A stretch of 20,085 nt of DNA from Microbacteriaceae bacterium (lineage in GTDB: Bacteria > Actinomycetota > Actinomycetes > Actinomycetales > Microbacteriaceae). The position numbers and the translations under genes are program-made. Where the stretch lies: the NCBI GenBank assembly GCA_947447385.1, contig CANFKN010000006.1, forward strand, positions 1-20,085. The letters are read 5' to 3'. The notes below the pieces were generated by a model. That model made no database searches, was not told the origin of the DNA, and saw only the letters and a program-made list of their open reading frames with translations. Positions 1-8,305 of the stretch are shown here, one piece after another. Position 1 is the stretch's first letter; every line of letters starts with the position of its first letter.

Positions 1-1091
1 AGTTCAGCGATCTCAACGGCTGCCAACGACACTGCACCTGAGTGGGTGTGTGGGCGGGTGCCAAGAGCCGGAATGCGGTCAAGGCCGTTCTCTTCGGTTG
101 ATTCGATGATGCGAGCCATAGCTGCAACGGTTTCAACCGGAAACTCGCCAACGCTGGTCTCACCTGAAAGCATGAGAGCGTCAGCGCCGTCTAGAACAGC
201 GTTTGCAACGTCGCTAGCCTCGGCGCGAGTCGGGCGTGATGCCGAAATCATTGACTCAAGCATTTGAGTTGCAACGATGACTGGCTTAGCCCAACGACGG
301 CTAAGTTCAATGGCGCGCTTCTGAACTAGTGGAACCTGCTCGAAAGGTAGCTCAACACCGAGGTCGCCACGGGCAACCATAATGCCATCGAATGCGTCAA
401 TGATCTCTTCAAGAGCGTCAACTGCCTGAGGCTTCTCAACCTTGGCGATGGTAGGCAAGAACTTGCCCTCTTCGGTCATGATTTCGTGAACGCGAACGAT
501 GTCGCTGGCGTTGCGAACGAATGACAGAGCGATCATGTCAACACCGAGACGAATTGCCCAACGGAGGTCATCTTCGTCTTTTTCTGACAAAGCAGGCACG
601 TTCACAGCAACACCAGGCAAGTTGATGCCCTTGTTGTTTGAAACTGGGCCAGCGATTTCAACCACGGTGGTGACAGTGGTTGCAGTCACTTCGGTTGCCT
701 TCAAGGTAACCTTGCCGTCGTCGATTAGCAGAAGGTCGCCAGGCTTTACGTCGCCAGGCAGACCCTTGAAAGTTGTGCCACAGATGTCAACGTTGCCGAG
801 GATCTCATCGGTGGTGATCTTGAAAGTTGCACCCTTTTCGAGCATAACTGGGCCGTTTTCGAAACGACCAAGGCGAATCTTTGGACCCTGAAGGTCAACA
901 AAGATGCCGATTGCTTTGCCAGTGTCAGCTGCTACCTGACGCACTGTGCGATAGATGCCCTCGTGCACGTCATAGCTGCCGTGGCTTAGGTTCATGCGGG
1001 CGACGTCAACGCCAGCCTCAACGATTGCGCGAATCTGCTCATAGCTTGATGTTGCTGGCCCGAGGGTCGCAACGATTTTTGCGCGTCTCAT
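1..1091 (-). CDS. pyk: Pyruvate kinase, 5' portion (C-terminus beyond window edge)
   Basis: Catalyses phosphoenolpyruvate + ADP to pyruvate + ATP, the last step of glycolysis, in the cytoplasm. The ATG is at 1091-1089, with AGGA four bases upstream. The frame is open for 363 codons to the window edge; the family is usually about 470-490 residues, so the C-terminal allosteric domain is missing from view. Visible motifs are ARMNLSHG (residues 31-38, with Arg32 and Asn34 of the active site), the B-domain insertion at about 70-165, the signature IAKVEKPQAV with the catalytic Lys at 217, MVARGDLGVE, and SASRPTRAEASDVANAVLDG with the following LMLSGETSVG. It lies 54 bases after gltD, in the same direction, and a hairpin sits in that gap. 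The protein identity is secure; only the 3' end is unseen. Confidence 0.97.
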   Translation of the reverse strand, partial: MRRAKIVATLGPATSSYEQIRAIVEAGVDVARMNLSHGSYDVHEGIYRTVRQVAADTGKAIGIFVDLQGPKIRLGRFENGPVMLEKGATFKITTDEILGNVDICGTTFKGLPGDVKPGDLLLIDDGKVTLKATEVTATTVTTVVEIAGPVSNNKGINLPGVAVNVPALSEKDEDDLRWAIRLGVDMIALSFVRNASDIVRVHEIMTEEGKFLPTIAKVEKPQAVDALEEIIDAFDGIMVARGDLGVELPFEQVPLVQKRAIELSRRWAKPVIVATQMLESMISASRPTRAEASDVANAVLDGADALMLSGETSVGEFPVETVAAMARIIESTEENGLDRIPALGTRPHTHSGAVSLAAVEIAE

Positions 1092-1107
1092 TTATTCCTG
1101 CTCTTTC

Positions 1108-1129
1108 GCCGGCTTAATCCCTAGCCGGC
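1108..1129 (-). other. Intergenic inverted repeat between gltD and pyk
   Basis: A perfect 7-base inverted repeat, GCCGGCT and AGCCGGC, is separated by 8 bases (arms 1108-1114 and 1123-1129). It fills most of the 54-base gltD-pyk gap. There is no T-run after it in the minus direction, so it does not look like a standard intrinsic terminator. CCCTA at 1119-1123 can instead pair with TAGGG at 1133-1137, giving a mutually exclusive alternative fold. It could be a weak terminator, an mRNA-processing or stabilising hairpin, or chance. Confidence 0.35.
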
Positions 1130-1145
1130 TATTAGGGTTTGGGGG

Positions 1146-2600
1146 TTAGACAGTCAGTGGACGGTCTGTTGGTTTAACTGGTGAAGGCAGTTCGGTTTTG
1201 CCTTCGAGGTACTCATCGATTGAAGCTGCAGCGGCACGACCCTCTGCAATTGCCCAAACGATGAGAGATTGGCCTCGACCTGCATCGCCCGCGACAAAGA
1301 AACCGTCTTGGTTGGTGCTGTAGGTCAAGTTTCGAGTCACGTTGCCGCGACGATCGATTTCAACTTCTGCCTGGTCTGCTAGCTCGTCGCCCTCTACCCC
1401 GGTGAAACCTAGGGCGAGCAGAACGAGGTCAGCAGGCAGAATTCTTTCGGTGCCAGCTTTTGGCAGGCGCTTGCCGTCAACGAATTCGGTGTCAGCCACC
1501 TTGATGCCGGTTAGCTTGCCGTTTTCGCCAACAAATTCAACGGTGGATGCAAGGTATTTGCGCTCACCGAATTCTTCGTGTGCTGAAGAAACTTCGAAAA
1601 GGGTCGGGAACGTCGGCCATGGCTGGTTTGGCTGACGTTCTGAGGCTGGCTGCTTGCCGATAGCCAAAGTAGTGACCGATAACGCGCCCTGACGAGTTGA
1701 GGTGCCAAGACAGTCAGCGCCGGTGTCACCGCCTCCAAGAATGATCACGTGCTTGCCCTCGGCAGTGATTTGGTTTGCTACCTCTACCCCATCAACCCAA
1801 CGGTTGGCTTGGTTCAAGAAATCCATCGCAAAGTGAACGCCATCAAGTTCGCGGCCAACTACATCGAGGTCACGGGCTTTGGTTGCACCGGTTGCAATTA
1901 GCACGGCGTCGTAGCGAGCCCGGAGGTCATCCCAGCTAATGTCAACGCCAATGTTGATGCCTGGGCGAAAACGCGTGCCCTCAGCTGTCATCTGCGCCAG
2001 ACGGCGGTCGATGTGTTGCTTTTCGAGCTTGAAGTCTGGAATGCCATAGCGTAGCAAGCCACCGATTTTCTCGTCGCGTTCATAAACGGCAACGGTGTGG
2101 CCAGCGCGAGTTAGCTGTTGAGCTGCGGCCAAGCCAGCAGGGCCTGAACCTACAACAGCAACTGTCTTGCCGGTCAGGCGCTCAGGAGCGTGGGGTTGAA
2201 CCAAACCGCGACCAAAGGCTTCGTCGATAATGCTGACTTCGACTTCTTTGATTGTCACTGCTGGCTGGTTGATTCCGAGCACGCATGAGCTTTCGCAAGG
2301 TGCTGGGCAGACGCGGCCGGTGAACTCCGGAAAATTGTTGGTCTTGTGCAGGCGCTCGATAGCCGCTGGCAAATCGCCGCGCCAAACTTGGTCGTTCCAC
2401 TCAGGAATCAAGTTGCCTAGCGGGCAACCCTGGTGGCAAAACGGAATTCCGCAGTCCATGCAGCGACCGGCCTGGTTCTTGACCGTGGCTGCATCGCGTG
2501 GCTCATAGACCTCTTTGTAGTCACGAATTCGCACATCAACCGGGCGTCGGTGAGCGGTCTGGCGCTCAGTGATCTTTAGAAAACCTCTTGGATCAGCCAC
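1146..2600 (-). CDS. gltD: Glutamate synthase (NADPH) small subunit
   Basis: The FAD/NAD(P)H-dependent beta subunit takes electrons from NADPH and passes them through iron-sulfur clusters to GltB for reductive synthesis of glutamate from glutamine and 2-oxoglutarate. It has 484 residues, the usual length. An N-terminal cluster domain carries Cys47, Cys50, Cys55, Cys59 and Cys98, Cys102, Cys106. The FAD Rossmann motif GSGPAG is at 151-156. A second nucleotide-binding motif, ILGGGDTGADCLG, lies mid-protein, and AGDAGRGQSLIVWAIAEGR near the C-terminus contacts FAD. The start is GTG at 2600, overlapping the gltB stop by 8 bases, with GGAGGT at 2611-2606 inside gltB. The overlap and embedded ribosome site suggest coupled translation and equal subunit amounts. 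Related PreT/AegA-type oxidoreductases exist, but the gltB neighbour settles the call. Confidence 0.97.
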   Translation of the reverse strand: MADPRGFLKITERQTAHRRPVDVRIRDYKEVYEPRDAATVKNQAGRCMDCGIPFCHQGCPLGNLIPEWNDQVWRGDLPAAIERLHKTNNFPEFTGRVCPAPCESSCVLGINQPAVTIKEVEVSIIDEAFGRGLVQPHAPERLTGKTVAVVGSGPAGLAAAQQLTRAGHTVAVYERDEKIGGLLRYGIPDFKLEKQHIDRRLAQMTAEGTRFRPGINIGVDISWDDLRARYDAVLIATGATKARDLDVVGRELDGVHFAMDFLNQANRWVDGVEVANQITAEGKHVIILGGGDTGADCLGTSTRQGALSVTTLAIGKQPASERQPNQPWPTFPTLFEVSSAHEEFGERKYLASTVEFVGENGKLTGIKVADTEFVDGKRLPKAGTERILPADLVLLALGFTGVEGDELADQAEVEIDRRGNVTRNLTYSTNQDGFFVAGDAGRGQSLIVWAIAEGRAAAASIDEYLEGKTELPSPVKPTDRPLTV

Positions 2601-5600
2601 GGGTTACCTCCAAAATCTGCTGCCAAACTACTTCGCCATCTGGGTCAACACCTTCGGCAATTGCCTTTTCGCGAATCGCAACGACTGCGGCATAGTCGCG
2701 TGGCAGAACTCGCACAAAGTGCTCAAGCTCGTTTTCGAAATTATCGAGAATACGCTGCGCCAGCTGCGAACCGGTTTCAGCCGCGTGCTGTTCTAGAAGT
2801 TCGCGAAGCTTTGCGGCGTCTGCTGCTTCTAGCGGAGTGAGATGCAGTTCTTGACCAGCAAGGGCTTCGTGGTTGACGCGGTCAGCGCGAAGCTTGTAAA
2901 CATAAGCCACACCGCCTGACATACCTGCACCGAGGTTTCGGCCAGTCGCGCCAAGGATTACTGCAACACCACCGGTCATGTACTCAAGAGCGTGGTCTCC
3001 AACGCCTTCAACAACTGCGGTCACACCTGAGTTGCGAACCAAGAAACGCTCGCCCACGATGCCGTTCAACAAGATGGTTCCGCTAGTCGCACCATAACCG
3101 ATTACGTTACCCGCGATGATGTTCTGTTCAGCGGCAAACAAACTGTGCTCGTTAGGGCGAACCACGATGGTGCCGCCCGATAAGCCCTTGCCAACGTAGT
3201 CGTTTGAGTCACCGATCAAATTCAGCTTGATGCCCTTTGGAACGAACGCGCCAAATGATTGACCAGCCGAGCCGTGCAGGGTGATGTCGATTGTGCCGGC
3301 TGGCAAGCCATCAACGCCATAAAGCTTGGTGAGTTCATTGCCGAGCATGGTGCCAACTGCTTGCGCGGTGTTGTTGATTGGCAGGTCAATTTTGGTCGAA
3401 GCAGCATCATTTAGTGAGGCGGCCGCAAGTTCGATTAGTTTGTGGTCGAAGTGGTTCTCAAGCTCGTGGTCCTGGCTGGTGGTGCGTCGGCGAGGAGCAT
3501 CACCTGGCAAAGCTGGAGCAGTCAAAATCGGGGTTAGGTCTAGACCATCGGCTTTCCAGTGAGCAATCGCACGGTTGACGTCAAGAAGTTCGCTGTGGCC
3601 GACCGCCTCGTCGATTGACTTGAAGCCGAGAAGCGCGAGGTATTCACGCACTTCTTGAGCCAAGAACTCGAAGAAGTTCACAACGTGGTCGGCTTGACCG
3701 GTGAAGCGTGAGCGCAGAGTTGGGTTCTGAGTTGCAACACCAACCGGGCAGGTGTCGAGATGGCAAACACGCATCAGCACGCAACCTTCGACAACAAGCG
3801 GTGCGGTTGCAAAACCGAACTCTTCAGCGCCAAGCAAAGCAGCAACAATCACGTCACGGCCGCTCTTCATTTGGCCATCGACCTGAACGGTTACACGGTC
3901 GCGAAGGCCGTTGAGCATAAGTGTTTGTTGAGCTTCGGCCAGACCGAGCTCCCAAGGGGTTCCGGCGTGCTTTAGCGAGTTGAGCGGGCTTGCGCCTGTT
4001 CCGCCGTCAAAACCAGAAACTAAAATAACGTCAGCTTTAGCCTTTGCCACACCAGCAGCAACCGTGCCGATGCCAACCTGGCTCACAAGCTTGACGTGCA
4101 CGCGGGCAGCGCGGTTTGCGCGCTTGACATCGAAAATCAGCTGCTTGAGGTCTTCGATTGAATAAATGTCGTGGTGCGGCGGTGGCGAAATCAGCCCAAC
4201 ACCTGCGGTTGCGTGGCGAGTGCGGGCGATCCAAGGGTAAACCTTGTTTGGTGGCAACTGACCACCCTCACCAGGCTTAGCGCCCTGAGCCATCTTGATT
4301 TGAATGTCATCAGCGTGGGTTAGATACATGCTGGTTACACCAAAACGACCAGAAGCGACCTGCTTGATCGCGCTGCGACGAGTTGGGTCGAGCAAGCGGG
4401 CAACATCTTCGCCACCCTCACCAGTGTTCGACTTCGCGCCGATGCGGTTCATGGCGATTGCCAAAGTCTCGTGAGCCTCTGGCGAAATCGAACCATAAGA
4501 CATTGCACCGGTTGAGAATCGCTTCACGATCTCGCTGATTGGCTCAACTTCGTCGATTGAGATAGTTGGTCGAACACCTTCACGCAAAGTGAATAGACCG
4601 CGCAGGGTCATCAGGCGTTCGGCTTGGTTGTCAACGAGGCTGGTGTACTCCCTGAATATTTCCATGCTCTTGCTTCGAGTCGAATGCTGCAGCTTGAAAA
4701 TAGTCTCAGGGTTGAAGAGGTGAGGCACGCCGTCGCGACGCCACTGATATTCGCCACCGGTTTCGAGGCGATCGTGAACGTTTGTAGCCTGCTCTAGCGG
4801 GTAGGCGCTGGCGTGACGCTCAGCGATTTCTTCGTGAATAACCTCGAGACCGATGCCGCCGAGTTGGCTTGTGGTGCCGCTGAAGTAAGTGTCAACGAAA
4901 TCTTGGCTCAAACCGATGGCTTCGAAGCACTGGGCGCCAGAATATGAAGCAACAGTTGAGATGCCCATCTTCGACATGATCTTGAGAACGCCTTTGCCCA
5001 GACCCTTGATCAGGTTGTAGTGGGCTTTTTCTAGAGGCAAACCGGCAATCGTGCCGTCTTTGACCATCTGTTCAATAGATTCAAGAGCCAAATATGGGTT
5101 GATGGCGGCTGCGCCATAGCCAATCAAAGCAGCGACGTGGTGAACTTCGCGCACGTCACCAGCCTCAACGACTAGCCCGACATTGTTGCGAGTGCCACTG
5201 CGAATCAGGTGGTGGTGAACAGCCGAAGTCAGCAAGAGCGAAGGAATCGGAGCAAGCTCGCGGTTGCTGTCGCGGTCGCTCAAAATCAGGTAGTTAGAGC
5301 CTGAGGCGATCGCCTCATCAATTTCAACGCCGATTTCACGAAGGCGAGCCTCGAGAGCCTCTGCCCCACCATCAACGCGATACAGACCCTCAACAATGAA
5401 CGCCTGACCCACGCCTGGCATTTCGTCGATGTGTTTGATCTTTGCGATGTCGTCGTTGTTGATGACCGGAAAATCTAGGATTACCTGTTGAGCATGCTCA
5501 GGTGTTGCGGTTAGCAAGTTGCGCGATGGGCCGATGCCAGTGCTCAGAGAGGTAACAACCTCTTCACGAATCGAGTCGAGCGGCGGGTTAGTAACCTGCG

Positions 5601-7155
5601 CGAATTGCTGAACAAAGTAGTCAAACAAAAGTCGTGGTCGGTCAGACAGCGCCGCAATCGGAGTGTCAGAACCCATGGCACCTAGTGGTTCTGCACCGGT
5701 GCGAGCGATAGGTGCGAGCAAAACGCGAAGCTCTTCTTCGGTGTAACCAAAAGTGCGCTGACGGCGATTGACTGAAGATGCAGTGTGAGCAATGTGTTCA
5801 CGTTCAGGCAAATCAGCAAGGTTGATGCGGCTGGCTTCAAGCCATTCGCCCCAAGGTTCAAGCGCTGAGATTTCTGCTTTGATTTCATCATCGTCGATAA
5901 GGCGACCGCTGACGGTGTCAGCTAGGAACATTCGACCAGGCTGCAGGCGACCCTTGCGAACTACTTTGCTCGGATCGATGTCAACAACGCCGATTTCTGA
6001 AGCAAGAATAACCATGCCGTCATCGGTGATGACGTATCGACCTGGGCGAAGGCCGTTGCGGTCGAGAGTTGCGCCCACAAGCGAGCCGTCAGTAAAGACA
6101 ACGGCTGCTGGGCCATCCCATGGCTCCATGAGCATCGAGTGATATTCATAGAAGTTCTTGCGGTCAACGTCGATGTCTGACTGTTTCTCCCAGGCCTCAG
6201 GAATCATCATCATCATTGCGTGAGGGAGGCTTCGACCACCCATGTAGAGCAACTCAACGACCTCATCGAATGACGCGCTGTCTGAGCCACCAGGGGTGAT
6301 GATTGGTGTCAACTCGGTGATGTCACCCAACAGTTCGCTGCTCAACTGAGCCTCGCGCGAGCGCATCCAGTTGCGGTTGCCCTTAACTGTGTTGATCTCA
6401 CCGTTGTGAGCGATCATTCTGAAAGGATGAGCCAACGGCCACGAAGGGAACGTGTTGGTTGAGAAGCGTGAGTGAACCAGCGCAAGAGTCGAAGCAAAGC
6501 GCTCATCACTTAGATCTGGGTAAAACGGCTCAAGCTGCAGTGTGGTGACCATGCCCTTATAGACAATGGTTCGGCTTGAAAGCGATGGCAAATAGATGCC
6601 CAAGGTGCGCTCGGCACGCTTGCGCAAGCGGAACAAAGCTCGTTCTAGTTGCATTTCGCTAAGTGCGTTGCCAGCCGAACCAACGAAGACCTGTGAGATT
6701 GCAGGCATCGCTGCACGAGCGAGGTCGCCAAGAACTTCAGGTCGGGTTTCAACCTCTCGCCAACCGAGAACTGTTAGACCCTCTTCGGCTGCCAAGTTAG
6801 CGAAACCGGCCTCTGCTGAAACCTGTTCTGTTTTGTCGGTAGGCAAAAAGACCAAGCCAGCTCCATAGAAACCGGCTGCAGGCAAATCAAAGCCCGCAAC
6901 TGCGCGCAAGAAGGCGTCAGGAATCTGGGTGAGAATGCCAGCGCCGTCACCGGTGCCAAAGTCTGAACCCACGGCGCCGCGGTGTTCGAGATTGGTTAGA
7001 GCCTTGAGCGCAGTGTCGATAATGTCGTGACCTGCCGTGCCGCGCAAAGTCGCAACCATGGCAAGGCCACAGGCGTCTTTGTCATTAGCAGGGTCGTATA
7101 GACCAGTCTTCTTAGGGCTGGTGCTAAAACGCTCAAACGGCGACATTTCGGGCAA
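2593..7155 (-). CDS. gltB: Glutamate synthase large subunit
   Basis: The alpha subunit of glutamate synthase hydrolyses glutamine and channels ammonia to 2-oxoglutarate at an FMN site, giving glutamate with GltD as electron donor. It has about 1520 residues, full length. Domains in order: class II amidotransferase with nucleophile Cys29 in DKDACGLAM after a short propeptide; central domain; FMN/iron-sulfur synthase domain with SPPPHHDIYSIEDL, GFDGGTGASP and the 3Fe-4S cysteines at about 1125, 1131 and 1136 (CVLMRVCHLDTC); and a C-terminal GXGXG beta-helix domain (GSAGQSFGAF). Three in-frame starts are possible: TTG 7167 (no ribosome site), TTG 7155 (GGAG six bases upstream, chosen) and ATG 7146 (same GGAG, 15 bases away). 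All leave Cys exposed after cleavage of 25-32 residues. It precedes gltD and follows lgt by about 105 bases. Confidence 0.97.
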   Translation of the reverse strand: MPEMSPFERFSTSPKKTGLYDPANDKDACGLAMVATLRGTAGHDIIDTALKALTNLEHRGAVGSDFGTGDGAGILTQIPDAFLRAVAGFDLPAAGFYGAGLVFLPTDKTEQVSAEAGFANLAAEEGLTVLGWREVETRPEVLGDLARAAMPAISQVFVGSAGNALSEMQLERALFRLRKRAERTLGIYLPSLSSRTIVYKGMVTTLQLEPFYPDLSDERFASTLALVHSRFSTNTFPSWPLAHPFRMIAHNGEINTVKGNRNWMRSREAQLSSELLGDITELTPIITPGGSDSASFDEVVELLYMGGRSLPHAMMMMIPEAWEKQSDIDVDRKNFYEYHSMLMEPWDGPAAVVFTDGSLVGATLDRNGLRPGRYVITDDGMVILASEIGVVDIDPSKVVRKGRLQPGRMFLADTVSGRLIDDDEIKAEISALEPWGEWLEASRINLADLPEREHIAHTASSVNRRQRTFGYTEEELRVLLAPIARTGAEPLGAMGSDTPIAALSDRPRLLFDYFVQQFAQVTNPPLDSIREEVVTSLSTGIGPSRNLLTATPEHAQQVILDFPVINNDDIAKIKHIDEMPGVGQAFIVEGLYRVDGGAEALEARLREIGVEIDEAIASGSNYLILSDRDSNRELAPIPSLLLTSAVHHHLIRSGTRNNVGLVVEAGDVREVHHVAALIGYGAAAINPYLALESIEQMVKDGTIAGLPLEKAHYNLIKGLGKGVLKIMSKMGISTVASYSGAQCFEAIGLSQDFVDTYFSGTTSQLGGIGLEVIHEEIAERHASAYPLEQATNVHDRLETGGEYQWRRDGVPHLFNPETIFKLQHSTRSKSMEIFREYTSLVDNQAERLMTLRGLFTLREGVRPTISIDEVEPISEIVKRFSTGAMSYGSISPEAHETLAIAMNRIGAKSNTGEGGEDVARLLDPTRRSAIKQVASGRFGVTSMYLTHADDIQIKMAQGAKPGEGGQLPPNKVYPWIARTRHATAGVGLISPPPHHDIYSIEDLKQLIFDVKRANRAARVHVKLVSQVGIGTVAAGVAKAKADVILVSGFDGGTGASPLNSLKHAGTPWELGLAEAQQTLMLNGLRDRVTVQVDGQMKSGRDVIVAALLGAEEFGFATAPLVVEGCVLMRVCHLDTCPVGVATQNPTLRSRFTGQADHVVNFFEFLAQEVREYLALLGFKSIDEAVGHSELLDVNRAIAHWKADGLDLTPILTAPALPGDAPRRRTTSQDHELENHFDHKLIELAAASLNDAASTKIDLPINNTAQAVGTMLGNELTKLYGVDGLPAGTIDITLHGSAGQSFGAFVPKGIKLNLIGDSNDYVGKGLSGGTIVVRPNEHSLFAAEQNIIAGNVIGYGATSGTILLNGIVGERFLVRNSGVTAVVEGVGDHALEYMTGGVAVILGATGRNLGAGMSGGVAYVYKLRADRVNHEALAGQELHLTPLEAADAAKLRELLEQHAAETGSQLAQRILDNFENELEHFVRVLPRDYAAVVAIREKAIAEGVDPDGEVVWQQILEVTRG
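2606..2611 (-). promoter_or_regulatory. Ribosome binding site of gltD inside the end of gltB
   Basis: GGAGGT on the minus strand, five bases before the GTG at 2600, lies within the last codons of gltB. It fixes the unusual GTG start and the 8-base gene overlap. Confidence 0.75.
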
Positions 7156-7173
7156 GCTGAGCTCCAATCGTGA

Positions 7174-7224
7174 AAAATAGGAGGGACAACGTTGGCCCGT
7201 AATGTGTTGCGATGCTAGGCATCG
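7174..7224 (-). promoter_or_regulatory. gltB upstream region: 6-base inverted repeat and possible -10
   Basis: The lgt-gltB gap contains a perfect inverted repeat, CGATGC-TAG-GCATCG, at 7210-7224. It could be an operator or a small hairpin. Nearer the gene, TATTTT at 7179-7174 on the minus strand is a possible -10 element that would start transcription near 7167. No good -35 box is seen 16-18 bases upstream of it. The T-rich stretch right after the lgt stop is not preceded by a stem. Control of gltBD from here is inferred only. Confidence 0.3.
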
Positions 7225-7260
7225 GCGGTTTACAAAACTGCGTAAAGCTGAAAAAGAAGA

Positions 7261-8247
7261 TTACTTCTTAAGATTGGTTAATTCTATTGCATCAGCTTCG
7301 TTAGTTGCGTTAGCAACCGCATCTTCTGATTCGTCTGCTGTCAGCTCAAAATCGTCTTGAGAAGTGCGAGCAACCTTTGGTTCAGGCGCGGTGTAGCCAG
7401 GCAAATAGGGCGAAATCTCGATGCCCGGGTTACGACGGTTCTGCACATAGATCAGAACAATGCCGCCAATGATGCTGAGCAATGACATCCACTGATTGGT
7501 GCGAAGCCCAAAATAGATGTCGCTTGGGTCGATTCGCATACCTTCAATGAAGTAGCGGCCGGTTGAGTAATAGATCAAATAGAGGCCGAAAAGCTTGCCC
7601 CAGCGAGGCTGCATGACCTTGTCAACCCAAAGCAAAAGCAAAACACCGATGAGGCACCATAGTGATTCATACAAGAAAGTTGGCTCAAAAAGGGTTGGTG
7701 CCTCTGGTGTTCCGGTTGGAAGGTCGATTGGGTAGGCAGGGCTGCTGGCAGGAATCACGACGCCCCAAGGTGCTGTTGTCGGTGCACCAAATAGTTCAGA
7801 GTTGAAATAGTTACCCCAGCGGCCGATTGCCTGCGCCAGTAGCAAACCTGGAGCTAATGCATCGACGTATGAAAGAAAACGCAAACCTGAGATGCGAGCG
7901 CCAACCATTGCACCAATTGCGCCAAAAATCAGAGCACCATAAATCGCTAGGCCACCCTCCCAGACAAACAGTGCTGTCATTGGGTCTTTGCCGGCACTGA
8001 AGTAATCGTTCCAGTGAGTTACAACGTGAAAGATTCGACCGCCGACGATACCAAAAGGAACGGCAAACAGTGCTACGTCTAGAGCCAACGCGCCCTCAGC
8101 GCCGCGGCTCTTCAATCGTGAGCCAGAGACCCAAACTGCAAACACAATGCCCGCAAGAATCAACAGCGCATAGTAGTGAATTTGGTAGGTTCCAATTTGA
8201 AATGCGCTTCCTGGTGATTCCGGAAAAGCGGTGTGGATTCTGTTCAC
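7261..8247 (-). CDS. lgt: Prolipoprotein diacylglyceryl transferase
   Basis: An integral membrane enzyme that moves diacylglycerol from phosphatidylglycerol to the lipobox cysteine of prelipoproteins, the first step of lipoprotein maturation. It has 328 residues and about seven hydrophobic helices. The family signature GRWGNYFNSE lies at 142-151, with Arg143, Asn146 and Glu151 at the same numbers as in E. coli; Tyr26 is also kept, and RYFIEGMR (231-238) supplies the later arginines. The His103 used by the E. coli enzyme is Tyr here (GGLAIYG). A hydrophilic, acidic tail of about 50 residues follows the last helix, as in other actinobacterial members. GTG 8247 is chosen because AGGAG lies six bases upstream. 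A promoter and the trp terminator lie just before it, so it is probably transcribed separately from trpA. Confidence 0.97.
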   Translation of the reverse strand: MNRIHTAFPESPGSAFQIGTYQIHYYALLILAGIVFAVWVSGSRLKSRGAEGALALDVALFAVPFGIVGGRIFHVVTHWNDYFSAGKDPMTALFVWEGGLAIYGALIFGAIGAMVGARISGLRFLSYVDALAPGLLLAQAIGRWGNYFNSELFGAPTTAPWGVVIPASSPAYPIDLPTGTPEAPTLFEPTFLYESLWCLIGVLLLLWVDKVMQPRWGKLFGLYLIYYSTGRYFIEGMRIDPSDIYFGLRTNQWMSLLSIIGGIVLIYVQNRRNPGIEISPYLPGYTAPEPKVARTSQDDFELTADESEDAVANATNEADAIELTNLKK

Positions 8248-8253
8248 GTGGGT

Positions 8254-8258
8254 CTCCT
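8254..8258 (-). promoter_or_regulatory. lgt ribosome binding site
   Basis: AGGAG on the minus strand, six bases before the GTG at 8247. It supports that non-ATG start. Confidence 0.7.
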
Positions 8259-8266
8259 GCTGTTTC

Positions 8267-8294
8267 TAAATATGCTACTTGCCAAAAAGGTCAA
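8267..8294 (-). promoter_or_regulatory. Putative sigma-70-type promoter of lgt
   Basis: A -35 box TTGACC (8294-8289, five of six consensus bases) and a -10 box TATTTA (8272-8267, four of six) are separated by 16 bases. The expected transcript start is around 8260, giving a short leader that just includes the lgt ribosome site. The -35 box lies within the hairpin that ends the trp transcript. Prediction from sequence only. Confidence 0.55.
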
Positions 8295-8303
8295 AAAAGA
8301 CCT
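8284..8303 (-). terminator. Putative intrinsic terminator after trpA
   Basis: Directly after the trpA stop, the minus strand reads AGGTC, six Ts, GACCT, then four more Ts. The stem is only 5 bases (arms 8288-8292 and 8299-8303), so termination is probably partial. Its place between trpA and the lgt promoter fits the end of the his/trp transcript. Confidence 0.5.
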
Positions 8304-8305
8304 GT

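Noticed and set aside
7178..7185. Strong Shine-Dalgarno-like AGGAGGG on the plus strand before gltB
   Set aside because: No plausible plus-strand gene follows; lgt and gltB are both on the minus strand, so it is taken as chance.
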